NCBI GenBank assembly: GCA_000727475.1
Contig: KL647294.1
Location: forward strand, 866,369 to 930,368
Origin: Sarcocystis neurona
Lineage: Eukaryota; Apicomplexa; Conoidasida; Eucoccidiorida; Sarcocystidae
Reading direction: 5' to 3'
DNA length: 64,000 nucleotides
The position numbers were made by a program, and so were the translations under genes. How positions within the stretch are numbered: position 1 is the stretch's first letter; each line of letters opens with the position of its first letter. The notes beneath the pieces were generated by a model. It was not told where the DNA came from. It saw only the letters and a list, made by a program, of their open reading frames with translations, and made no database searches. Positions 51,501 to 62,400 of this stretch are shown here, in pieces.

Positions 51501-53774
51501 ATGCCCAAACGGGAACGCGTTGTTTGCGGCCCGCATCTGCCTGGAACGGCTCCAACAGAAACGTTTACCGAGGGCGGTTGTGACGAGACACTTGAAGAAG
51601 ATGAAGCCGACACCACATACCCGTACGACCGCCAGCGTTTCCTTCCTTTCCCGGCCTGTGCAGATCGGCCAAAGTCTTCCCCGTGTATCCTTTTCTACCG
51701 CAGGCAGTTCCCAGTTTACCCAGAAGGTGCTCCGACAGAAGCGTGGGACACGCTACGTCTTCACTTGGGGCATGTTGTTCACCAGGCTGCATTCGACTTG
51801 AATCTACCTATCTACGCGGTTGCCGCGGCTGTCTCAGCCTTCCATGCTGTGTTTCCTGGCCATTTCACCAAAGAAGAGCTCTGCAGTTCCCCCCATATCG
51901 TCTCGCGCTGCATGGCCGCTTGCCTTTTTTTAGCTGGGAAAACTAGTGAAACAAATCTCAAACTGCGCGAGGCGGTCAACTGCATTGATTTTCTCCAGTG
52001 GAAAACGCAGCAGCAACACCGACTTAACACACCAGCAACGAGCAATTCCCCTGAGAAGCAGCACGAATCTTCTGAAGACTCCGAAAAGACAGGAACGACG
52101 GATGGCTCTGACGAGCAGAAATCCTCTAACACATCTTCTGTTTCCAGCTGCTCACAGCAGTCCAAAGCAGAAAAGCAGCAAGGGATAAAAGCGGAGCAGA
52201 AAGATGGTGAAGGCTCTAGGAGCTCCGCACCGTCGGCCGCCGAAGGACAAGAGAAAAAGGACACAGACAGAAGGGGACAACTGTGTGACGAAGGTAAAAG
52301 AGTCGGTGCTGGAGTTTCTGACTCAGGGACGAAACGGAGTGTTAAAGGTGGTCAGTGCGAAGAAGGTTCTACACAGGAGGAAGGCAGCAGCGGCGGCACT
52401 GCACGGAGTCAGAGCCACAGAGGTGAAAACAGTAAATCTCGCACTTGTGGCATTGCAGGTTTTTCCCGTTCCTCGCGGTATCTGAAGGGATACGTACCGA
52501 TGGGAATTCGCGAGTACTGGCACGTAAGGCAAGAGTGTCTGCGTGAGGAGGAACGGCTGCTGCAGGCCCTGGGATTCAGTCTGCCGCTTCCCTATCTCTA
52601 CGACGTATTACTCGAAGCAATCGTTCTCATGCTGCCTACACATCAGGAAGCTCATCTTATTTGGGCGATTACCAATGACATCGCCGCCACTCCGCTACTT
52701 GAGCAGTTTTCACCGCCCATCCTGATTGCGGCAGCTGCTCTCTGTGCAAAGAAATTACTCGCTGTGGCTGCGTCGTTCCGCAGTGTTAATCAGGAGGCTC
52801 TTTCTACTAGTGCAACTTCCTCGAACTCTGGCGTGGTATTACCCTCTTTTGCCGGAAGGACATCAAAAGACACGACTCTGGCTACAGTTGCAGAAGCAAA
52901 ACTTCGTCGCGTCCACACGGCCTCAGAGCGAAGCGACAAGCTTAGTCGGAGCAGTGTGCGCAGGAGTAGTGGCAGTAGTAGTAGTAGTAGCGGTGAGTAC
53001 TGTGGGGTCCCTCTTGCCAGTCAGCTGCTGTATCGATGCAAAACCGAGCCAAAAGAAGAAGCTGGAGGCCAGGAGGGGCCAGATATTGAGGAGCCGACTT
53101 CCCTACCGGAAAAAACAACGGCAGGGAAGGCAGAACAAGCGAGGAAATCTGCCATTGACACATCCCCAGTCGGTGCAGCGGTAGGTGAATGTGCAGCAGC
53201 AGCTGCAAGTGCTACCTGTGATGGAAATGCCTGTGCAGCAATTAAAGCCAAAGAAGAAATGCTCGAGGTATTAGAGAGATTAGACCCCCTGTTATGTGGA
53301 TCTCCAGAGTACTGGACATTGTGTAAAGGACACGAACGCCGTGGCTTAGAGAGAGGTGGAAGCCGCTGGGCACGCGCGCTGCCCCCTGCTGCACTGGGAT
53401 GGACCGTTTTCAATCCCCCGGATTCCGCAAGGGCAGCAGGCGATTCCACAGACCGACCGGTAACTGTGGATGTAGCACCGCCAGCAGAGCCCATCTTTCC
53501 GAGTGCCGCATGCGAAAGAGCCCTGGCTGTGAGTGTACAGTTGAATGCAGATGAGACGACTGGTGCCACGGGAGACAGATACGCTGCAGCAGCACCAGAG
53601 ACTGAGGAGCAGGCAGAGCGTAAACGGCTGCTTAAAGAAAAACAAGAAGACCAGTGCCAACGAAAACTTGTTTATGTGCAAATAGCGGAAGCGTGTGCCC
53701 GCCTTATGGAGGTGTACTCACTGCTGCTGAAGTCGCAGAGAGCACCAAGCAAGTGTAGTCCGCCGGCAACCTGA
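51501..53774 (+). CDS. Cyclin with insert-split cyclin box (L/K/T-like)
   Basis: Cyclin, a regulatory partner of a cyclin-dependent kinase. It is 757 residues in one exon from the first in-frame ATG (the frame upstream to 51351 has no ATG). Residues about 80-168 hold the first helices of the cyclin box: TLRLHLGHVVHQAAFDLNLP, then the helix-3 signature RCMAACLFLAGKTSETNLKLREAVN (compare ACIFLASKIEEAPRRIRDV in cyclin L). A polar insert of about 155 residues (170-325, Ser/Glu/Lys/Gly) interrupts the fold, which resumes at REYWHVRQECLREEERLLQALGF (about 335-358) and continues through YLYDVLLEAIVLM and PPILIAAAALCAKKL. From about 425 it is low complexity with a poly-Ser run, then a final helix (VYVQIAEACARLMEVYSLLL). 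The lack of mitotic-cyclin motifs and the resemblance to cyclins L/K/T suggest a transcription or splicing role; this is inference. A 5' non-coding exon is possible. Confidence 0.8.
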   Translation: MPKRERVVCGPHLPGTAPTETFTEGGCDETLEEDEADTTYPYDRQRFLPFPACADRPKSSPCILFYRRQFPVYPEGAPTEAWDTLRLHLGHVVHQAAFDLNLPIYAVAAAVSAFHAVFPGHFTKEELCSSPHIVSRCMAACLFLAGKTSETNLKLREAVNCIDFLQWKTQQQHRLNTPATSNSPEKQHESSEDSEKTGTTDGSDEQKSSNTSSVSSCSQQSKAEKQQGIKAEQKDGEGSRSSAPSAAEGQEKKDTDRRGQLCDEGKRVGAGVSDSGTKRSVKGGQCEEGSTQEEGSSGGTARSQSHRGENSKSRTCGIAGFSRSSRYLKGYVPMGIREYWHVRQECLREEERLLQALGFSLPLPYLYDVLLEAIVLMLPTHQEAHLIWAITNDIAATPLLEQFSPPILIAAAALCAKKLLAVAASFRSVNQEALSTSATSSNSGVVLPSFAGRTSKDTTLATVAEAKLRRVHTASERSDKLSRSSVRRSSGSSSSSSGEYCGVPLASQLLYRCKTEPKEEAGGQEGPDIEEPTSLPEKTTAGKAEQARKSAIDTSPVGAAVGECAAAAASATCDGNACAAIKAKEEMLEVLERLDPLLCGSPEYWTLCKGHERRGLERGGSRWARALPPAALGWTVFNPPDSARAAGDSTDRPVTVDVAPPAEPIFPSAACERALAVSVQLNADETTGATGDRYAAAAPETEEQAERKRLLKEKQEDQCQRKLVYVQIAEACARLMEVYSLLLKSQRAPSKCSPPAT

Positions 53775-56453
53775 GGGTGCATTTGCAGTAGCGTATCTCA
53801 GAACGTGTTACTGCATGTTCAGCCGCAGAGCCTGTAGAATACGTGAGCTCGAACACACGTGTGGTTATATGCTGCAGCGTGTGCAGGTGTGTTCGGGAGG
53901 GCGTGCCTGCGGTAGCGGAAGATGCTTGTTTGCGAGAACTGCTTCTGCGTCATACTGTCGCGCTGGTGCATCCAAGGTGCGACAGGGTGTGTACCTGTGT
54001 ACGCACACGTAAGCAGCATGCACACATCTGCTGTAGCGGTGTATGCAGGAGTATTCTGGCAGCGTCCGCGAACGCACTGGTCCAGCACACGCCTATGCCT
54101 TGTAACAGTGTACGCAGACTGCTGCTGCGGCGTACGCAGGGGCGTTGAAGCAGCGTCAGCACGCGTGCAGCGGCAGCATACGTGTGCCCGGCGGACTAGA
54201 GTTTGCAGCTTCAGCTGATTACTAGCCATATGGAGACAAGCTGGAATTGCGAAGGAAGTAGAAGATGCACACGTGGTGCAGCGCTGTTTACAAACCATCT
54301 AATCGCACAGATGTACCAACACGCGTACGTGTACGCTGCCCTGTACGAAGCACCTTTGTCCTGCGCATCGTGGTTTCACATTCCTATTAAGGGACTACGT
54401 ACAGTATGCATGAATGTGCAGAAACGTGCATGTACGTTAGCGCACGGCGTTTCCGCATTGGTATACGTCCTAGATAGGAAGGACTTTGGGTCGTGTATTG
54501 GTAAGATGGCGTTTTTCTCGTTGGCGTCTGCTGTTTCGTCCGTGTTTGTTGCCCCTGGCCAGCTGCAGTTGCTTCTTGAATGCGACAGTTTAAGTGAGTA
54601 TATGCCGACTGCGACAGTTTGTGGCTACAGGTGGGGCTGTGTGCATTGTCTAGATTCCGTGGCTGCGCCCCGTCGCCGCGATGGAATCTACAGCGACTTC
54701 TGCCTAGGTGATGTAGAACTTCTGCTCATACAACGCCGTTTCCTTCATATGGCCGTCTGACCGCCGGGAGACGTGCCGCTGCGCCCAATCTGAACAGCGC
54801 GAAGAGGTTGCTGCCATATATAGTGCTGCCGCGGCTACGCTTGTCACGCTGCTGCTGCACTTAGTAATGGTGCTGCTGCCGCTATATCTACGCGTGCTCC
54901 TACTACACCGGCGCCGCCGTTGCTGCTCACCTCCAGCGGTCCTGTTCTCTCGAACGCTGCCATTTGAGCACGTGTTGCGAGTGCTGCAGGAAGCCCAGGG
55001 GCACGCCGCCGCACGCGTTGCAGTTTCCAGTGATCGTGATACTGCGCAGTGGGTCTACAGCGCCATCGTATCTCAATTACCCCCACTGGCAGCTGCAGCC
55101 ATTTCAAAGGCTGCTGCAAAGTTTAAGCTGGATAGACTGGCAGAAAATCCGCACTCCTCATCTGCTGCGCAGGAGTAACCTAGACCTAGACCGACCTTGA
55201 GCGGGCACAAGCGCGTCGTACGTGCGTGTGTAGCAGGAGACGCTACACAGCGTCTCCGTAGTTTGCGACTCTACGGGCGACTGGCACGAGTGTACGACGG
55301 GGAGGCCACCGTGAAACAACAGACACAACTGTACATTCCTGGTGGCAGAAACCATGTATTAGCGGGCATGGGACAAACGCTCGCACGTAAAAAACTCAAA
55401 CGTGCCCGCTTGGTGTTAATGCGCAGAAGTGTTCTTTACAGTGCAAAGTCATCATGCGTCCAAACAGGTACATGCTTCCACAAGTTTCAACACACGTGAA
55501 TCGATATACATAGGTACACACGAAGGATACGCACAAGTTATACATTTGTATATATCGGTATACATCAGACAAAACGGCGCTCTCAGCCGTCTGCGCACGC
55601 GTGTATCCTCTCACCCACAAGCGCAACAGCAAGCCAAAGAGAAGCAGCCAACACGTCACCTACACGAGGGAAATGCGAACTTGACCCTACTCTGCACTGT
55701 TGTTTTCTTTAGGCATCGACAAACTTGATTACAAGGGTGGGCTCGCACTCGCTTCGTACATGCAACCGCGAGCACAAATGGAGATCCACATACGCAGAAA
55801 CACATATTTAGCGTGTACATACACGTACACACACATGCGCGCAAATACAACGTATATGCGTGTGGTGACTGATGGACCTGCAGGTCACACGTAGATAATT
55901 CCTACATACATACACGTACAAGCATGCATACATATATATGTTCCACATGTGCGCACATCCGTATGCGCCTAGACGCACGCGTCCCATACATTAAAGACAC
56001 CGGCGCAACGTCTGAGGACCTTTGCGCCCGGACTGCAGTTTCATATAGTAAGCCGCACGTAGCCTCTTCTTCTATCGCGACGGGTAGCAGAGTGGCGGGA
56101 GTGGCAGCACTTACACCGATAGGCGGGACAAAAGGTTATACTTGCTGTTGCCGATTTTCGGCTACACTTCTCTGTCCATGGGGCTATACAACTATGACCC
56201 TGCTGCATGTCTCGCGTAATGCGTGTAACACTTCTGACACTGTTGTAATACACCTACAGAGTCCACCTGTAGATGTACCACCCTAGTTATGTGTTATACC
56301 TGTGTTCACATACACATATACATATGTATCTACGCACGTACGTGTACACATATGTATTTACTTACCTTCAAAATCGCAGAGATACACTGCACAAACGTAT
56401 ACATCGACGCACACATCTTGCTTATCTTAATTCCTTATGTGTCTGTTGTTCCT
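53775..56453. other. Convergent spacer between cyclin and membrane-protein genes
   Basis: Both flanking genes end here, so the region should hold two 3' UTRs and polyadenylation sites. Besides the doubtful exon at 54937-55178 it contains CA/TA-rich stretches (55780-55960, 56290-56420). No other frame has a recognisable motif. Confidence 0.5.
54937..55178 (+). CDS. Possible terminal exon of an unrecognised gene
   Basis: A plus-strand frame preceded by a pyrimidine-rich CTCACCTCCAG acceptor reads about 80 residues to a stop and looks like ordinary protein: FEHVLRVLQEAQGHAAAR, VAVSSDRDTAQWVYSAIV, then an Ala/Lys-rich helix ending near KFKLDRLAENPHS. Residue use is balanced and differs from the repeat-derived frames around it. 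I do not recognise the family and could not find a matching upstream exon. The opposite strand is also open for 91 codons, so this may be chance. Confidence 0.25.
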
Positions 56454-59400
56454 TCACCTAATTGTCACTGTGTCCTCGTGCTGTTGCAGCAGAGAGTCGC
56501 GTGCGTCGTAGCAGTACTTGCGCATGCCCCGTCCAGAGGGTGCCGCAGCAGCAGGAGTCATAAAGCTGCTGCTGCGGTTTCTGCCTCTGTGCAAGTGGCT
56601 GCTGCTGCTCTCTTCTCTGCGGCGGCCGTGGTTGCTGCGTGTCCGTGTGGCGCGTGAGAGATGGTGGAAGGCAATTTGCTGCAGGTGCCTCTGGGGGATA
56701 GCGGGCAGTGGCGAGGTGCCTCCGTGGCTGCTGTTGCTCCCGCTGCTACTGCAGAAGAAGTGGGGTCTGCGTCTGTAGGCGGGGAACAGCCGCGCCTCCC
56801 CTGCTGCGGCTGCACGCTCGCGTAGTCTGCTGCAGTTGCTACTGCTGGAGGAGCTTCTACTGTGCACGCTGAGACTGCTACTGCTGCTAAGCCGGTCTTC
56901 TCTAAACCCCATTTCCTCTTCCTCTTCTTCCTCTTCTTCGTCTTCGACTTCTTTCATTGCAATTCCCGCGGTTTCAGGGCCGGTAAAGCGCTTGCTGCTG
57001 CCTGTGGGCTCTCTGCTGCTATTGGAGCCCCCTGCTGGTTCCCCGTGCGCTGCTTCAGCAGCACCAGCACCTTGTTTAGCAGCTCTTCTCTCCCCGCTCC
57101 CGATCCCCAGCCGCTGCAAAGTCGGTTTTTCCAGGATTTCGCACGCAACAACGAGCGGTAGCACAAGAAACAGCAACCCCACGCCTAAGCCACTCCATAT
57201 CTCTTGGGGTGTGTGGAAAAAGCAAGCCGTGTAGAAAGCCATGTGAAGGCAGCACAGTAGTAGAAAGCCGTAGTAGACCCACACCACGACATAAAGTTTG
57301 CCAGTTCCTGCCTGCCGTCCTGTTGATTCTGTGCCGCTGTTGTTGTTCGTGCCCGACGGTGAGAAATAGGCCGCAGCAGCAGCAGCACTCTCACCGGCTG
57401 CTACCACGCGTGCTCCCAGCTTCGCTGCTGTTGCAGCATCGCCTGCGGTCAACTGCAACTGGTGACCTGATGCTGCAAAGTTGAAACCGTTAGCACCAGC
57501 GGCTAGCTGTTGCAACGTTTTCTCGTAATATTGATCAGACGCAGGAGTGGTAAGCGCTGAGGAAGGAAAGAGCGAGTCTACGCTGCTTGCGTCTCCTGCC
57601 TCTGACGAGGCGCCATCCTGGCAGCGACCAGCTAGCTGGTTGCCACTGCTACTGCTGTTGCTGCTGCTGTGGTGGCGGTTGCTGCTGTTGACACTGCTGC
57701 TACAACAGTTGCTGGCGCTGCACGCCTTGGTGCTACTGCTGCAGCACACAGTCGGACCACCAGTGCTGCTGCTACTGCCTGCAGCGGGGGTTGCGCGCGG
57801 TCGCGTGTGCGAAGATCGAGCAGCAGCAATTTCCATCGCGGCAAATATGGCCACCAGCACGTAAAGCACCACATGGTCGCTGAAGTCTGTCCACGCTGCT
57901 GCTGCTACTACGAATTCGCCTTCGTCCTCCGTATTCCGTGTCCTGCTGCAGCTCTCCCTCCTCCCTCCAGTCTCATTCTCTTTCGTTCTCTCACTGCCGT
58001 GCTGCTGCTGCTGGGGGCCTTCCTCCTCCTGCTCCTGCTTCGCTCCTTCACCATCGAGAGGATAGCCGCTGCCTCTGCTGTTTCTGCTGCTGCTGCTGCT
58101 GCTCTTGTCGCGGCAGCTGGAGTCGTGTCTTGCGTTCCCGCGTGCACACTGAACAGCTTGCCGGTGCTGAAGAAGCAGTCGCAAATCTTCTTCTCTCTCG
58201 AAGAGAATATCAGCACACAGCTCTGTCTCTCCTGTCTCTTTTTCGATATCTCTTCCAGCAAACCCCCCCCCGTTCTGCGTCCCAGCATCGTATTCCTCCA
58301 CAGCTGCAGCAGCCGCTGCTGCGCGTAGGTGCTCCTGCTGCTGCAACGTGTGTGCACGTCTGAAGTAGTGAGCTTCTAGAGAACTAAACGCTTCGTATAG
58401 TATCAGCCCACGGTAAGCAGCGAGGACGAAGAGAAAGGCAGCACGGGGCGCATGCACGAGCGTTAGAGGTTCAGCAGCAAAGAGCGAATGAAACCACCCG
58501 CCGAAAAGAAGGATATGCAGTTGCAGCCCTCCCCACCCAACGAGACGACGATGCAAAAAGCGAGAGAAAGGATAGCAAGGAGATAGATAAGAAGAGAAAG
58601 AGAAATAGAGAGAGGTCTCGGCAGGCAGCAGAGAAGACAGCCGCGTCAGCAGCGCACTTGAGACGGAGGAAACGGGGAAGGAAGGAGCAGTGGAACCAGC
58701 ACCAGCAGCACAACGGGGAGGCGATCGCGCAGCCGGAGGGACGCCAGTAGACGAAAGAGCCGCAGCAGGAGATGAGACACCACTTGACGGAATAGCGCCA
58801 GGGACTGGTGGTGTGGTTGACACAGGCCAGAAAAGCGAAAGCAGCGCTCCCCGTGTCTGCTGTGTCACGGCAAGGCGCGAAGAAACAGCGGACGCAGGAC
58901 TCGTTACAACAGCACCAGGAGGCGCCGCATCAGGAGGCGCCGCATCAGGAGGCGCCGCACCAGCAGCGTTGCCAGGAAAGTTGTACAAGAGAACAGCAGC
59001 TTCAGTGGAGAGAGCAGCGAAGCGTATCTGCGTATATTGTGGCAACAGCCCGTTGAAGGCAGCCCGCAGCGTTTGTGCGTACACCTGCAAGCGCGGCTCC
59101 TCTCCTTCACCCAAACGCGACAGCACAGCCGGAGCAGTTGCTTCTTTCTCTTCCTGCAAAAAACTGCGAGCAGCAGCGGCATCACGTGCAGCAACAGGAA
59201 CACCAGGAGCACCTGCGGCAGGCCCACGCTTCTGTTCTTGCAACATGGGGAGCTTCTCACGCACAAGCCCGCAGCTGCTCGGCGAAGACGCATCATCAGC
59301 AGCGTACAAACAGCAGGCGCTTCCCTCTGCAAGCACGCGCACAACCTGCGTTTCCCACTCTGCAAGCGCCGAATCGGTCTGCGGTTCCTCTGACGCTGCT

Positions 59401-62400
59401 GATCCCTGTTCAGCTGCTGCGGGCGTTGTCTCACCTGCTGCCGCTATCTCTTCTGAAATGTTACTGCAGACGCCACCAGTAGGAACTGCTACGCAACACA
59501 AAGTTCCACTGCACGGCGCTTCAGCAGCCCCCTCCTGCGCTGCTGCTGACACGCTCCGCCGCTCTTGCTGAGTCGTATGTCGCAGTATCTCCGTCTCGGT
59601 TTGCTGCTGCTGCTGCTGCACGGGGGACTGCTCCCGCTGCTCGGCGTGTTGCTGCTGCTGGAGCAGTGTGTGCTGCTGCCGCTGGTCCTGCTGTGATTGC
59701 TGCTGGGGATTCTGCTGTTGCGCCGTCGAGGACGAAGCGACAAATGGATGGAAAAGTTGCAGCAGCCCACGTACTGCGTCGGAGGCTGCGCGGAAGGGAC
59801 GCACCAGCTGCAGCAGCAGCCGCAGGAGCAGCTGCCGCTCGTCAGCTTCTGCACAGACCAGCACAGGACTCGCCGGGTCCAGGAAAGATAGCGGAGGCGG
59901 ATGTCCACGAAGCGAGAAGAAAAACACGCTCCCAGGAAACTCCACGTCCGCAGCAGCAGTGGCGGCAGACAGGTCGCCTGCAGAAGCTACTGCGCTTGTA
60001 AACGCCGCTGCACGAGCGCCAGCGGCGGCTGGAGGACGAGATGCATGAGACGTGGAGAAGCGATGATCCGACCCGTGCGTCCGAATGAAGTCCCTGCCGA
60101 TCGTCGCTGCTTCTGTTGAAGCAGCAGGCTGCTTGCAGTGGCTGCGCTTGTCGGAAGCAGCAGTCGAATAGGGACACAGAACGAGGGGCACGCAGCAGAC
60201 CCCTAGCGTGTCTATTCCTCGCCACGCAGATGCCTTCCTGCCGGTGAAAGTGGTTGCACCAGCTGGTTTACTACGACTCGTTTTCCATGGGACAAACGCA
60301 CGCGTTCTTGTTGCAAAGAAGAGTGCCCCTCTCCTATCCGCTGGCACGTCACCTGCCGTTGCTGGTGCTGCCGGAGGCAGTAGAGCCGCGTCCTCGGTCT
60401 TAGGGCAACTCTGGTGGCGAGACGGGGAGGAAGTACCCACCTCAGGCATTCCTCTGCTGCAGGCGTCTTCCCCTAACAAACACGCAGAAGCAGAAGCGGC
60501 TGCAGAAGAGTGTAGCCACTCGCTTTGGGGTCTTGCTGCTCCTGCTGCTGCCGGTGCTCCATGAGCACAAGGCCGCAGGGGAGGCACAGGGACCCTGAGC
60601 ACGGCTTCAAAGAAGCGCTGCTGCCATGCGCTGTCGTGGGTGTTCCTCTGCTGCTGCTTTTGTTGTTGCTGCATGCGCTGCTGCAGCTGCCGCTGCGTGT
60701 GCTGCTGCAGCAGCAGCACCTGGCGGGGACGCAGGCGGTAGAGTTTGTGCTCGTGCTGCAGCGTTCCCAGCAGCAATACGAGGGCCAGCAGCACAAGGAA
60801 GAACGTGAGTAGCAGATAGAAAAAGCAGCGGCCGGACAACCGTTTGCCGCTTTCAAGCTGCGCCTTCTGCTGCAGCAGCTTCTTACGGAAGTCCTCACCC
60901 AGCACGAGCGCCGCACGCACACTGTTACGGCTGCTGGACCGCAGTCTCTCTAGCAACCCCCCCAGCAGACCCCAGCACTTCTCTGCGGCCCCTCTATCTT
61001 TTCTTTCTCCTCTGCTCACTGTGCCACTCGTTTTTGAGTCATTCCCGTCCTCATCCCCGTCCTCTCCCTCTTCCCCTTGTTCCTTCTCTTCTAACTCTTC
61101 TGTCTCTCCTCCCTCCGGCCCCTGCCCCAGCTGCCGCCCCTGCCGTTGCGGCCGCAGCGTCTGCGGCCGCCGCAGGAAGAAGTTCCCCTCTGGTGACGCA
61201 CAACTACGTATTCCGCTGCCTGCCGCACTTTCCGCAGAGTGCATCGCCGTCCCTGTCCCCCAGGATACCGGTGGTTGTTTCCTGTCTTGTGCTGCTGTTG
61301 TCGGCGCACCCTGCCGCGCTTGATCCATTGCTTCTACTCCTCCGCCTCTTCCTTCTTCACCGACCCACGCTATGTTTCCCTCCGATAGATCTGTCGGGTG
61401 ACGTCGCAGTCGACTTCGTACTGCCGGACGTCTTGCTGCTCCGGATGCTGCTGCTGCTCCTGCTGTTACTGATCCTGCAGCTGCTTCTGCTGCTGAACGC
61501 CGCGCTGCAGCCCTCCACCCCACTCCGGCTGCTGCGTGCGTCGCTGCTGCTGGTGCTCTTCCTCCTCCTCCTTCGTCTCCTCGTCCTCTGCCCCACATCG
61601 TTGCTGCTGCTCCTCCTTCTCCCGACCCAAGCGTTTCTGCTGGTCCTTCTCCTGCTTCTGAGTCGACACTTTCTTGCTCTCCCTCGCTAATGCTGTTTGC
61701 TGCCACAGCTCCGTCCACGTGATCGTCGCTTCCTCCTGCATCCTGTTGCTTGCGTCGGACTGCACCAGCAACCGGGGCACCAGTGCAGCCGTTTCTGCTG
61801 GGGGCAAGACATCGAGCAGAAGCAGCGGACGTGGGCGGCGGGCCTCCGCTGTCAACAAGAGAGGCAGCAGCGCGGCCTCCGTAATTTACAGAAGCCGCAG
61901 GACCATCAAGAGTCGACTTTTCCAGCAGAAAACCGGTATCTGCAGCAGTGTCACTCGCCGCAACAAAACCGTCAGAAGCGTCAGCAGGGGTGGCAGGAGG
62001 AACACCGCCATCAGCACCTGCTGACATGCCGCATGCAGCAGACTGCGGCTTAGTGTGAGGAAGAACAGATAACCACACAGAATTTGGTACCCAACCTGGT
62101 GAGGCGTGCGTCTCTTGAGAGTGTTGACCTCCTCCTTGTCCTCTGTTGCTTCCGCTGTGCTCCTCCTGGGGCCGCTGCGGCTGTTCTGTCCCTGTTCCGG
62201 ACGGAACGTACATACAAGTAGGATGCGCGAGAGTACCTCCGCTTGTTGCAGAAGCAGTTGCTGCTGATGCTGCACCTTCTTCATGGTGGCCACTGGCACA
62301 CGGGACAGGCTGCTGGCCGCGCAGCCGCTGCCGCTTCTTCTCACAGACGTGAAGAACGCGTCCTGCGGCTGCAGCTGACGCAGGCGTTCTTTCCAAGGGA

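Noticed and set aside
58690..59571. 293-codon plus-strand open frame
   Set aside because: It lies antisense within the 2,305-residue minus-strand gene. The same stop-free triplet composition explains it.
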